In this document: in pieces, positions 1 through 12,072 of the stretch
How positions within the stretch are numbered: position 1 is the stretch's first letter
How the letters are laid out: each line of letters begins with the position of its first letter
From: Bretschneidera sinensis
Taxonomy: Eukaryota; Streptophyta; Magnoliopsida; Brassicales; Akaniaceae
Length of the DNA stretch: 64,000 nt
Reading direction: 5' to 3'
Assembly: GCA_023935145.1 (NCBI GenBank)
Contig: CM043698.1
Coordinates: 79,686,001 to 79,750,000 of the forward strand
Program-made: the position numbers and the translations under genes
Notes under the pieces: model-generated
Database searches by the model: none
The model's input: only the letters and a program-made list of their open reading frames with translations
What the model was told of the DNA's origin: nothing

Positions 1-613
1 CCCTTGTTCTCTGTGACAAGAGCTTGACCACTATACGTGCCCGAATCTTTTTTGCGAGTCTCCTCGTTAAGCATATTATCTTTCACCATAGACAAACTGA
101 GCACACCATTAGAAGCAGAGTTACTAAGTGACACTACCAAAGTCTCCCAGCTATCAAACAAAGTACCCAAAAGAAATAGTGTTTGTAACTCATCATCTAA
201 CACTATTTTCATTATAGACAACTGGTTCACAAGGTCTTGAAAATCATTCAAGTGTTTGGCAATGGAATGTTTATCTTTGTACTTCAAATTCATAAGCTTT
301 CTCATCACAAAATCTTTGTTATAAGCTCTCTTTCTTTCATAAAGTGTCTTTAATTTTTCCCAATGAGATTTGGCATTAGTCTCTTTGGCCACATGATGGA
401 ACACACTGAGATCCACCCACTTTCTGATGGCATCAACTGTTTTCCTATTCATTCTTTCTCACTCTTTATCGGTCTTTCCCTCTGGCTTGCTTCATCACCC
501 TCAACAGGATCATATAAATCTTTGAAATAGAGGTAATCTTCTATCTTTGGTTTCCATACTGAATAATTAGAAGTAGTCAATAAAATCGTAGTACTATATT
601 TTTCATCCATGTT
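1..613 (-). pseudogene. Copia gag (UBN2-type) fragment, frameshifted
   Basis: The minus strand encodes a typical Copia gag start: MDEKYSTTILLTTSNYSVW followed by KIEDYLYFKDLYDP. It then needs a one-base frame change near 450-480, where an in-frame TGA stands at a position usually coding Trp (KTDKE*ERMNRK). It continues with a recognisable gag core that includes LFDSWETLVVSLSNS and NMLNEETRKKDSG close to the window edge. Gag forms the virus-like particle. The likely start is the ATG whose complement is at 611-613; an upstream in-frame ATG near 646 overlaps the PBS and is less plausible. The frameshift and stop make this a pseudogene. Confidence 0.85.
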
Positions 614-633
614 GACCAACACAAACAACCAAA

Positions 634-645
634 GCTCTGATACCA
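634..645 (-). other. Primer-binding site of the Copia element
   Basis: On the minus strand this reads TGGTATCAGAGC, complementary to the 3' end of plant initiator methionine tRNA, the usual primer of plant Copia and many Gypsy elements. It lies 2 bp from the LTR end, as expected. Confidence 0.85.
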
Positions 646-647
646 CT

Positions 648-1381
648 TGTTAGGAAAATTACTCACCGTCAACAATTAATCATGTACCACAACTTCAACC
701 AAGATCACAAGTTAAATATAATAATCACCAAGCCCAGTGCGGAAATAAAACGACAAGCACCAAATAAAGCAATAAACCAAGAACACAAGAATTTACGTGG
801 AAAATCCTCCAGTGTAGAGGAAAAAAACCAGGGGCAAAAATAAATCCACTATGTAAATAACAATTACAAAGTCTATGTCCCAAGTTTAAGCCCAAACTAG
901 AGACCCACAACAAGTTGGTAATATTACAGAATTACCTCTCTAGGGAAAAATCACTATTGTACTACTAACCATTGAAATTTGAGAAGTCTTTGTGCTTCAC
1001 TAAAATCAAACACCGTGATAGAAACTGAAAACTCCGAGTAGATTGACTCTCTGTGACCAAACACCCTGAATAATACCCTAGATAAAATCTCAAATTGTTG
1101 TACCTTTTCTCCATTTTATTCTCCTAGTAAATAGAAATGAAAAACCTTTGCTTTCAATTTTTCTCCTAACACTGTGCCAATTTCTCTAGTTATTCTCTCT
1201 CTAACTCACCATAGAAAAAAGAAAGAAATCAAGCTTTTTTATATAGCTATTGATTAGAAGACTTTCTCTTATAATAGGCATAGGATTCTGAGTCCTATAA
1301 GGACTATACCAGCCAACACCTTTAGGTTTATTTTATTTCTTATTTTAACTTGCTTATGGGCAGGACCACACAAGCCCAACA
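648..1381 (-). repeat. 5' LTR of the Copia element
   Basis: Plus-strand ends are TGTTAGG at 648 and CCCAACA ending at 1381, which form a near-perfect terminal inverted repeat (TGTTRGG/CCYAACA). A complement of the tRNA-Met PBS lies 2 bp inside at 634-645. Length 734 bp. The second LTR is outside the window, so age cannot be estimated. Confidence 0.85.
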
Positions 1382-4300
1382 ATTAGAATCCTCTAAAATT
1401 GGAAAAAATGGAGAGTGGAAAAGGAAAGAAAAGAGATGGGGTTATCAATTTATCAATTAATATGATTTAATTTCTCACATTAATATTCATTAATATTATA
1501 AATGATATAATGATAAAAATAATATTATTACATTTTTGTTTTGATAACTTTTTCACTCTACTAAACAAAGGTAAGAGAAAATTAATTTTCTCTTAGTTTT
1601 CTCATTTCTACTAAACACATGAAAGAAAACACTTATATTTTTACTTTTTTCTCTTACTAAACTCACTCTAAAAGTTTCAATAATTAATAAGCATTCTCTT
1701 TTTTTTTTATTAATAATAAGCACCATAATACTTTTGTGTAGGAATCTTTTATCATTAATGACTTGACATAATTGTTGATCAAATTCTTAACATTTGGCAT
1801 TATTGTGAACCTTTAAATTAATGTCAACCAAAATGGGAATATGACAACAAAAGTAAATTGTTGTTTTAAAAAAATAGAGAGACAAGTGTCTCAAACATCA
1901 TACCTAAAGAAGTAAAATGTACTTATCTCAAAAGAATTTGTAGATATTTCGTTAATCTGTACACTTATTAGCACAAGATCAATTTTTTTGTATTAAAAAA
2001 TGGTGAAATAAAGCTTAAAGTAAATATAAATTTTGATTGTAAGGTCTTTCAATTAAATTTTAAAATTTAAAAAGTTTAATTCCATACAAAAAATAATATA
2101 ATGTAATATTGCAGTGGAATTGATATCTCATCAATCAAAATGGAGGGAAAAATATGCTGCCTCGGGTTTCAGGTCAACTTCAATTCGGTCATTTTGGTTT
2201 TGGGTTTTGGTGTGACGCTTTTATCCGAGCCAGATGCTTGTTTTTGCTGGAAATTAATTGGCTGGTCGTTGGTTTCTTTTCTACCCTTCAAAATTCTGTT
2301 TGTTCTAGTGCCGAAATGTCATAGTAAATGTTTTAGTCACTTCCAATTTTCTTAGTGGTCATTTTCGTCATTGTTTGCCATACTCCCTAGATTTGTATGT
2401 TTCTCATGTATCTTGCATTATCATAAATGGCCAGTATTCATTGTATAAAAAAAATCAACTACTGTAGAGCAAAATTCTTTTTCATCTGTCAAGATTGTCG
2501 CTATTTTTTACTAGTCTTAATTGAATCATTTACATAATAAATTCGTTTTAATTAGATGCTTCGTATAATTACATATGCCTTTTAATATAACTGTGATATT
2601 CGAAAAACCTTATCTTTAGATTTGATTTTTGTCCTAAAAGTGCGAAGGTTTTCAAATTCCGTACAATAACTTGGTTGCCAGAAAGAGCAACTATGAATGA
2701 TGGAAATTGAAGAAATTTGGAGTTTTAATCACTTAGGGTTTGGTCTTCTCATTTAGTTATGGGTTTAATCAGCTAATTATATCTTCTTTTTTTTTAAGAA
2801 TTTGTGATAAATAGTCACATTGGATCCAATGTGGACTTTCGTTGAAATAAACTAAATGGTGTCAAGAAACAAAGTTTCAATTAAAATGAATTTATAAAGT
2901 TAAAGATCTAATTAAAATAATTAAAAAAAATCTAATTAAAATGAATCAAAAGTAAAAGATGTAAATAATAAGATGTGTGACCATCTTTAAGGACAAAAAT
3001 AAAACTTATTGAATAGAATTTTCCGTTTTCTTAATTTGAAATTTTCATTGGAGTAATAATTTGCTGTCAATATTTTTGTCTACCATGGAAATGAGTCAAT
3101 GAAAAAACGCCACATCACGTGGAAATTGAAAATTTTCGTGTTTGTCATTTGCCTGTTACCACTTGACAGGTCCATTAGCACTAAAGCTTCTCATAATTAT
3201 TGTTTTGGGGATCACAACGGTCCGACAAAAAAAAGGATTTGATAAAATAATTGGCTATCTATTATTACTATTTTCTTCACAGAGTTTAACTAGAGTCTCC
3301 TGAATAGTAATAAAGGGATAGTAACTTGATAGTTATTTATTTTTGTAACAAAAAATGTAAAAAAGAAAATTACCTTATATACTTGTCAAAGAGTATTGAA
3401 TCTCAACACATAGAGTGAATCTAAAATAATTCACATCGCACTTATATCAATGTCGAAACTAAAAATCACTATTCACTCTGTACGATGAGAATTTAAGTTT
3501 TACACCAACAAATGTCTAAGGGAGACTCGAATCTAAACATTTCTAATGAGATTAACGAGCCATGTGCAATGATAGTAATTTACTACATTAAATAGTAAAT
3601 TGGTATCATTTCTTAATAATCGGTATTATTATGTGATTAAAGATATTTATTTATATTTGTAGTAATTGTTTTAGATTTTATGATAACGCGTATCTATTTA
3701 TGTTAATTATTTAAATTTAAATTTTATTTCTATGTCAAATATTTCTAATTGAATGTGACAAGACAGTAACGAGATCAATATTTCTCCTCGCCATTTGAAA
3801 TATACCTTGGTGTCTCACCCTTTTGTGACTTGTTGGACTCTTTGGCTTACTAGAAACCAGAGAATCAGTTGTTGTTGAAGAAAATAATTTAGAACTGATG
3901 ATGACCTCTTTGATATCAACTCAAGAACCTCTGAAATTTTCTATTTAATTTTGGCCCCTTCAAAATCCGAAGGATTTTTTGTTTTTGTGCGTCCGTGTCA
4001 ATCGAAGGCTACCTTATCTCATTTTGGGTGGCTCAAATTGAACACTAGTTCTTCTCTGAAAAACCCTGAAAAGGGTGGGTGCTCATAGACTTGTATGTTT
4101 TGATTGAAAAAATTGGAAAGAAAGAAAAAAAAAAAGCACATGTACCTCTTTATAAAATTTTATGAATTTTAATTCTCTCAATCTGAGTCATGGACATTTA
4201 AAGAAGGTCTCCAACTGTCCTATGCTTGGTGAAATGGGTAGATTAAAATCTATTAATCAAATTGTTTTGAACCATTAAAATAAAACGGTTTAATTAATTG

Positions 4301-7300
4301 TTTAAATTAATAAACCAAATAATATATATCAGTTAATTTATCAGTTGATGATTTAAAAAATTTTAATCGCTTCAATCGTTTAATTTATTAAAAAATTAAT
4401 TAATTAATTAATATTAATAATATGTTAAATATAAATTTAAAAACTTATTATATATAAACTAAATATATAATATATAATAAACTAAAAAAACTTTTAAGTA
4501 TATAAACCATGTTAACTAACCGATTAACCGATCAAAATCAATTTGATGAGTTAATGTCAAAAGGTTTAGGTTAATTCGATAGAAACAATTATAAAAAATT
4601 AATCGAAAAAATCAATTAAATTTTTTTAACCAATTGTTTAAACACTCATACTTGATACAATAATAAAAAGGACATTTTTCTTTGTCTATAAAATTTGAAT
4701 ATCGCTAATGATTAAAAAGAAATTGTTCAATTTCTCGTAAACTTGGATACAAAAAAGTTGAGATTCATGTAAATGGTATTATTAGTAGATGTATTTCTCT
4801 TCAACAAGACAAGTGAAACATCCTCAACATGATGGTTAATTTAAGAGATAAGTACTCAACTAATTAACATAAAATACATCATGAAAAAAGATATTCTTGC
4901 ATCGGAAAAAAAAAAAAAAAAAATTCTTGAGCATTTTTGCTTGTGCTATTCTGAGTTGCTGTACAATTACAGTAGATTTTTCAATAGGGAATCACCTCCA
5001 TGGACGAAAGGGAAAACAAAAAAGGTGTAAGATGTCTACATTCTACACATCAAATTTTCCTAATAAAACAAGAGAGAAATGCTTTGTTTTCTATTTTTTA
5101 CTCGATCTTCACACAAGAATAGCATATCTGGACAAGTTAGCAATTCAAGATTTGTTGATGTGTGTGTATTTACCGTGTACTTGTCCATTCATAATCTCTA
5201 GATAAATTATATTCACATAAAACATTCCTCCACATGTAATAACACCTTTATTATTTTTCTTTTTCCTTTTTTTTTTCTCTTCAATTCCGAAACTTGGAAC
5301 AATACTTTCTTTTTATTATTATTTAAAGGAGAAAACATAAAGCATTATTTTCTTTAAGTAGAACCTATACTTTCAATTTCTAATCCATCCACTTTATCTA
5401 CTTCGTTTGGATGATTTGGGTAGTGATGGGATTATGAGAAAGTGAAGAAAAAAAAATCTGATAGAAATGAAGGAGGGGAATAAAAATGTAAAGATAAGTT
5501 AGTTTATTTAGATTTGAAACTATAAATAAAATGCCCATATGGATTTTTTTTTTTTTTTTTTTTTTAAGAATTCAAGATTTGAGACCTTAATAGAGATATC
5601 CAAACGTTTTTTTTTTCTAGAATTAAAATTAAGATTTCAACTTGATGTTTGTATCACAAGAAAGTGCAGGAAAATCAGAGGAAGTAATGAAGAGACAAAA
5701 AAAAGTAACAAGAACAAGGAGGAATGAGTACTCAAGTCTTTGGAAACTCAAATGGCAAGAGCATTCAACTGCAATGTTGATGTAGAAAAACCTAATCCTT
5801 ATATGGCAATTTGATGGTTGAGAATTATGTAAGTTTTTTGTATCCCAAAATTAAAATTTAAAAGAATTTAAGATTTGAAAAAGATAGTTACATCTAAAAA
5901 AAACCATCAAATCATTGAGGCTGTAGTTAATTTTTTTTCTCCTACTAAAAACAAAATAAACTTGACCTCGACATTTTGACCATGTATTTAATATCTTCCT
6001 TTCATTTAGATTAAATATATAATTACATAATTCATGTTTGATCATAATTATAACTTTGTCTTAATTTTTATAAAAATAACAATATCGTTCCACTGTTTAA
6101 AGTAGTTTTTCATGAAATTTGAAAAGACAAAATCACTCATAAATTCAACATGTTTTATTATGTGTAAAATAAGATTTAGGAAAGAATATAATCACCTCAA
6201 CAGTAACCTTTCACTTAGCTTTTTTCCCTCTTGCGAGGTTTTCATTCTAAATCTTACGGAGTACTAAAGAAACAAAGAAAATCATGAAAGAAGTTTTGCT
6301 TTATAAAACTGTTCATTGAAGTTTTTTTTCCTTAGAATAACAAATTTTTTATTAAAAAAAAACCAATTGGATCATTTTTTCTGGTTGGAATCTCAAATAT
6401 GCAACAATAAAGATTAATGATAATATGTGATTCTCAACTTTTAAGACTTCCTTCAATTTACAAGTAAACGATGTGTATAACTCATATAGCAATTATGGAA
6501 ATCCTCTAAGCTGCTGCCTCAACTTGCTTGGCTTGCAAGTGTGATACGTCATAACATATTAAAAATGATTAAATTATTAATTTTTTTTAATTTTTTAATT
6601 TTATTAAGAATAACATCAATCTAATCATTTTTCTCTAAGTAAATCTTTTCTCATCTTGGTATTAATGGGTTGAAATTAACATCGCTCTTACCTTGTTTTT
6701 TATGATTTAAATGGAAAATAAATTTCTTTTTACATTGACAACAATTGATACTTTTTTTTTATGGTTTAAATGGAAAGTAAAAGATGTTTACATTGGCAAC
6801 AATTGACACTCAGCTTGTCGAATTTGAATGAGTTTGGAATAGAATTGAAATTGATCCAGAATAGAATTGTGCAAGATTTGAATTATAATCCCAACTCTTG
6901 CGTTTGGTTTTGTTTTCGAATTATATAGTTGATTTCATTTTAATTTTAGTGTATGGTTGGAAGGAATTGAATATTAAAATAATTATTGAATCTATATGAA
7001 ATAAGTAAAATGCCTATAATGCCCATATGTTTATTTTAAGGGGCAATTTTAGATTTTCAAATTTAATCTGATAAACATTGGTCTAACTAAATTTTAAACC
7101 TATTTTTTAATATTTGAAATCCACAAATTTCAAGAAAAAGAATTGGATAATCTTAAGAATTAACATTTCCCAACAATTAAGCAAACCAAACACTAGACTG
7201 AAATAAATTCGAAATTGATCCGAAATTAAATTGCTCATTGGAAAGAGATTCTTATATGTTAAATAATAATTTAGGATGAAATTATAATTATAATAAAATC

Positions 7301-8363
7301 TAGAGTACGCTGATGTAATTTCCCTTTCATTTATATAGCAGCAATCACAACACGTGATGAACTTCTAGATACTAATAGAAGCTAAATCGCATGATTTATA
7401 ATGATCATGATGCTAGGATTTGGCCATTTGAGTCAAAGTTTAGGCTACGCCTATGATAGATCTCTCCAGAGGGCCCCATGGAAATGGACCTCATTGGCTG
7501 CTTTTCTGTATGACAACACATCATTAATTATATGATAATTTAATGTAAATCTAACAAAAGGATTGATTTTTTTTTAGACATGCTTTAATCAAAAGTTATG
7601 CTCCACTTTAAAGCCTTTAGTAACTTTCAAACAATTTTTTTGTTATATTTGATTCAAAATTAACATTTTAGATCAATATAAAATTTTATTGATAATTTTA
7701 AAAAAAAAATTAATATAAATACAAATAAAAAAATAAATATTATTATTAAATTTTTTTAGAAAAAAAAATTAAATGAGTTGAAAAAATTAATTTTAAATCT
7801 GATTTAAGAATTGCTCAATACTTCCCCGTAGGAGGCTTTATCTCCTCCCAAAGCCATGATGGTAATCAAGAAAGGCACGTTCGTTTACTTCATTAAAAAA
7901 AATCGTTCTTTTTTAAGTTTGACAGAGTTCGGGTTAATCAAACTTTATTGACATATTTACCCTTCAGAACCGTTGCAATTTATAGTTTTAAAATTTTGAT
8001 GGAGTGTGTCTGATTTAAAACAAATTGATGGCTTAGTAACATTCCATTCATCAATAAAATAAGCTAGATAAATTTGCCCACTAATTTTACATGTTCGGTT
8101 CTGTTTGAAGTCAGTTTAAGGTTTTTTTTTTTTGAAAAAAAAAACTTAATCAAACTAAACCAAACCACATATTAATTGATATTTAATTATCAACAAATGT
8201 TTGATTCAATCATAAAAATTTGTACACATCGTTTGAAATGCTTTGGTTCGAGTGTTTTCATAAACACTTGTTGGTACTAAACTTAGACTTTCATCACGTG
8301 GATTACGGAATGGTTGAACTACTTCAGATTCACTTTGTGTGTTGGGCCCAATATTCTCTGATA
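1382..8363. other. AT-rich intergenic DNA, no gene seen
   Basis: Very AT-rich with many A and T homopolymers. ORFs here (for example 2140-2355, 4897-5205, 5539-5727) are short, low-complexity and unlike any family I know. Weak mobile-element traces are present: a 4,230-4,660 stretch with many AACCGAT/CGGTTTAA-type short repeats, as in decayed hAT ends, and a 6,840-7,225 block where GAAATTGATCC recurs at both ends and GTTTGGTTT is mirrored by AAACCAAAC. I could not fix boundaries or target duplications for either. Confidence 0.6.
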
Positions 8364-8371
8364 GGTAGGAT

Positions 8372-9364
8372 CATAGTTTTGAAAGGCGTTTCTTGGGCGC
8401 ACCCAGGGGCAAAAACCGTGAAAAACGCCTCGAGGCGCAACCTTCTCTGGGCGTACACTTTTTGGGTCGGGGCGTTCACCCAGTGATATTTTTTCTTTTG
8501 CTTTTGGTGAGTTTAATGAAATCTTCCATTTAACCAAAACGACGTCGTTTCATTTTGGTTAATTAAATCAAACAAGTTTTCTTCCCTGCTCGAACCCATG
8601 ACCTAAAGATTCATAGTCCTTACTCTTACCACTGAACTAACATTGCCGGTATGTTATAATTATACTTCATAAATATATAATACATGTTATCTAATTTAAT
8701 AATAATTATAAACTATTTAATTAATCATTTACAAATTACAACAATATAGAAATATAAGTTATACTTGATATAATTTATATATAAATATATATTAATATTT
8801 ATAAAATTATAATTATTAGATTACAAATTAAATTTTGATAAAAATTAATTAATTAATTACAAATTAAATTATTTTTATTTTGCTATTCTAATTAATTAAT
8901 ATTATTTTATTAAAATTTCAAAACTCCCCAAAAAATTCAAAAGACTTACCCGGATTTTCAACATTTTAGGTCAGAATTTTAAATTTTCAACATTTTGATT
9001 GGACATCATTACAAATGGAACCACCATGTTAAAGGGCCATAGTATAATTTGATTGATACATATACAACAAACGATAGCGTACTTCTAATATCATATGTGA
9101 TTAAAATTTTCATCAAATTTTTTGATATTTGTGTAAAAATATTTTGATAAATATTCATTCATAGGTCTTAAGTTAGTAAAGTTTATTGATAATTAATTAA
9201 TTTATATTATTTCAATTTTTTAATATTTTTGTAATTTAATTAATATTATTTTATTCAAAACGCCCCAACGTTTCAAAAGGCTTACGCCCTAACGCCTCAA
9301 GGCTTACGCCTCGCCTCATTGAGGCAAAACACCTCGCCCAACGCCATCGCCTCTGAAAACACTG
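8372..9364. mobile_element. Non-autonomous hAT transposon with 8-bp target duplication
   Basis: The element begins CATAGTTTTGAAAGGCG and its other end, reverse-complemented, reads CAGTGTTTTCAGAGGCG; 13 of 17 positions match. It is flanked by a perfect 8-bp direct repeat GGTAGGAT (8364-8371 and 9365-9372), the target duplication length of hAT transposases. Both ends are packed with GAGGCG/CGCCTC motifs, typical subterminal transposase-binding repeats. Length 993 bp and no transposase reading frame, so it would depend on an autonomous relative. A related copy in the opposite orientation is at 54,532-55,905. Confidence 0.88.
8588..8645 (-). other. tRNA-like sequence inside the hAT element
   Basis: On the minus strand there is an A-box-like TTAGTTCAGTGGTAAGAG and a B-box-like GGTTCGAGC, with the spacing seen inside a tRNA gene (about 52 bp from A-box start to B-box end). 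I cannot draw a convincing complete cloverleaf or acceptor stem, so this is called a tRNA-derived relic or internal Pol III promoter, not a functional tRNA. Confidence 0.4.
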
Positions 9365-9372
9365 GGTAGGAT

Positions 9373-10720
9373 GTGAGGTAGTCTACCTACTTACCCATTT
9401 TTATTCAAAAAAATTGATGTTTAATTATTATTTAATAAAATTTGATTCAATTTAACCAAGTTTTTAATAAATTTTATCAAATAAACTTTATTTTATAATT
9501 GATTTTAAACTGAATCCAAACATAAAAAAAAATTAACAACTGTTTTGGTCAACTAAGAAAATAACACAGGTGAGCCAAATAAATATCTAACAATGATTTG
9601 CATCAAGAAATTCATAATAAAATTAAGTTAGATTAAATCTGAAGTTTTAATAAAAGAAAAATAAAATTGAAGAAAAAAAAGTCTTTAATACACTTGTTTT
9701 TGATAGACTGATTGAAGAATTAAATATATAAGACCAGAGATTAGGATTTTACGTGGATAAATAAATCCAATCATTAAACATAATTTTTTCAATAAATCAT
9801 ACGAATTTATTGTTTCTCCAATTCAATTATACTAGCTGCAATTAAATTTTTGGGTGAACATTTTTAATTGATATGTGATGTGGTTGGAGTAATATTTTAA
9901 ATAGAGATTAAAATATTTTTAAAAAATATATATCAAATAAATTTGGTTTTCTAACTGATGATCTAAAACTTTTTTCATTTTTAATTTTTAATATTAAATT
10001 CAACTCTTGTTTTTCATTGATTCACTGAAGATAAATTTTGTTTATAATTCAGTAATTTATGTTTACAAATTACAAAAATCATGGACAATGTACAAGAAGC
10101 ATCCATCATACATCTGCTTTCCTTTGTTTCCTTTTTTTTTTGTTTGTTTCTAAAAGAGGAAATTGAAACTATGTGGTCTCGGCTGCAAAAGTTTGTTGGT
10201 AAACTGGTAAAGTTCAATTAAATGGCCAAAATCCGCTATCATGGAAGTACAAGTACGATCTGTTTGCTCCTCATAGCAACCTTAGTTTAGTACGAAAACT
10301 TAATTGTGTGTAGTGTGTACTAACTGAACGTTTGAATTAAGGTAATTTATTCTTTGCACAGTCGTAACAAAGATGCAATGAAGCTGTTCTGTTTCTATCC
10401 TTAATTTTCTTCCAAGGATAAAACAATGCAAAAACGTTTAATCTAGTCAATAAAGTTTTCAACCGTAATATTTTAGAGTTTTCTCACATCAATGTTTAAA
10501 TTATTTATTTTATTTATTAATTAATTATTTTATTTTATGTGAAAAATATGAAAATATTTTTAATTATGAATTTATATATAAATTATATAATAATATTATG
10601 ATTAAATTATTATATTATTGTATATGTATAACACCGTACAATTAAAAAAACAGATCTTAACATTATATTGCATTGGATTTGACAAAAAAAAAATTCCCTT
10701 CAATCTCTTGGGTTGACAAC
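9373..10720. other. AT-rich intergenic DNA upstream of the kinase gene
   Basis: No coding sequence is supported. The 66-84 aa ORFs starting between 10,673 and 10,771 read through CT-rich leader sequence and overlap one another in three frames, so they are not genes. The distal promoter of the kinase gene probably lies in the last few hundred bases. Confidence 0.5.
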
Positions 10721-10721
10721 T

Positions 10722-10773
10722 GTCTCTCTCTCTCTTTACTTTTTCTTTTTCTTTGTTTACCCAGCTATAAATG
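10722..10773 (+). promoter_or_regulatory. Core promoter of the receptor-like kinase gene (CT patch and TATA box)
   Basis: A CTCTCTCTCTCTTTACT pyrimidine patch at about 10,722-10,738 precedes a TATA box, CTATAAATG, at 10,765-10,773. Transcription would then start near 10,800, followed by a long pyrimidine-rich leader, a layout common in plant genes. The start site is inferred only from the TATA position. Confidence 0.5.
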
Positions 10774-11334
10774 CCACCCCTATTCCCTTCATTTTTTTTG
10801 CTTTTCCTTTACTGTTTCTCTCTCTCTGGTTTCCTTCATTGCCAAACCAAGCTTCCTTTCCAGCTTTCCTTGAGGTCCCTCTCTCCTCCACAAACACACA
10901 AAGACCCACCAACCATTTCACCAACCTCTGCTTTTTTTTGCCCCTCTAAGATCCTCATTACTTTTTTCTTTATATATTTATACACCATTCTCTCCCTCTA
11001 TATATATGTGTCTATATATATATGAGTACATTTTTCCTTGAAAGATTAGATTTTTGTCTGGTTTTTATTTGCTATTTCTTTCTATCATTCACTGAAGTTC
11101 TTTTCTGGCCCACTTGAGGCCACAAAGCCTGTACTTGTAAACTACTCCTGCAATTGCAACTGTACCTTTTGGAGGCATCTGGGTTTTTGTGGGTTTGCTG
11201 TATTGCAAGTCTACATTGGCCTATCTATGCTCATTGAGTCTCTGTTGCTTCAGAAAAAAAAAGCCCTTTCTTTGCTTCTCTGCGTGCTCCAAGAAGAAGA
11301 TCAAGGGGGTTAGCTTAGATTCACCACCACAAAG

Positions 11335-11993
11335 GTAATTGCTTTTTTTTCTTCTCAATCACTTTCTTTTTCTTCTTTTTTGGGAGCATTTACAATGCTT
11401 TTTATCTTTCTCTTACTTGGATAATAAGTGATGCTTTTCGGGAATTTATTCCTCTTTTTTCCATTGTTCTGGATTTGTGATTTAAAATATGGGTTTTTGT
11501 GTGCCCTTTTCTTTGGAATGTTGAATTTGTTTTGTGAACCTTTTATTGGGGTGGCTTGTATGCAAAAAGGTTTTTTTAATTGATTTATTAATGCCTGAAA
11601 TAGTCGTCGGGTTTTGTTTTGGTATCACCATATATCATGAAACTATTCATGGAAATGTATTTGAAATTCATTAAATATCGTGTCAGATTATCTTTTTCTT
11701 TCTTTTTTTATTCTTTTCAATAGGTAATGCTTAAGTTAAGAATCTTAGTTCTTCATATTGAATTAAATGGATTTGCTTACCTATTATTTTTTTTTGGCGT
11801 ATGAGATTTGAGTGTTCAATCAGGATAAGGTTGCTTTTGATTGTTTTTAGTAACTTATAATATCCATTTTAGCTTTCACTGCCTGGGATTTCATCACTAT
11901 GACTGTATGTCACTTCTGAAAACGAAAATTAACATCTGCCTTAGTCGTTTTGATTTGTGTTGAGAGTTACATAGCATGTTTTTGGTACCCCAG
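11335..11993 (+). other. Intron in the 5' leader of the kinase gene
   Basis: Donor AAAG|GTAATTG at 11,334/11,335 and acceptor TACCCCAG|GTGCGG at 11,993/11,994 bracket a T-rich 659-bp segment lying between the inferred start of transcription and the ATG at 12,073. Leader introns are common in this kinase class and often raise expression. The call rests on splice-site consensus and base composition only. Confidence 0.55.
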
Positions 11994-12072
11994 GTGCGGA
12001 TGTGCTAAATTTTTGGTTTCAGTAGTAAGAGGGCTACAAACATTTTGACCAGCAATATTTAGAAGATCAGAG

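Larger units (their letters stand above)
1..1381 (-). mobile_element. Ty1/Copia LTR retrotransposon, 5' part (cut by window edge)
   Basis: Reading on the minus strand, an LTR (648-1381) is followed by a primer-binding site and a gag reading frame that runs off the left edge of the window. The order LTR, PBS, gag and the gag sequence identify a Copia element. Only the 5' LTR and about 600 bp of gag are visible; protease, integrase and RT would lie outside the window. The gag is broken, so this copy is not coding-competent. Confidence 0.88.

Noticed and set aside
37..240. Plus-strand ORF of 67 codons
   Set aside because: It is the antisense shadow of the Copia gag that reads clearly on the minus strand.
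2140..2355. ORF MEGKICCLGFQVNFN... of 71 codons
   Set aside because: No recognised domain, no promoter or splice context, and hydrophobic T-rich composition expected by chance in this DNA.
4897..5205. 102-codon ORF starting MHRKKKKKKF
   Set aside because: The start lies in an A-homopolymer and no family likeness is visible; probably chance.
8588..8645. Functional tRNA gene
   Set aside because: A and B boxes are present, but I cannot pair a full acceptor and anticodon stem, and it is embedded in a transposon.
10673..11025. Three overlapping ORFs in three frames
   Set aside because: They all read the CT-rich leader of the kinase gene and contradict one another. An upstream-ORF role cannot be excluded but is not supported.
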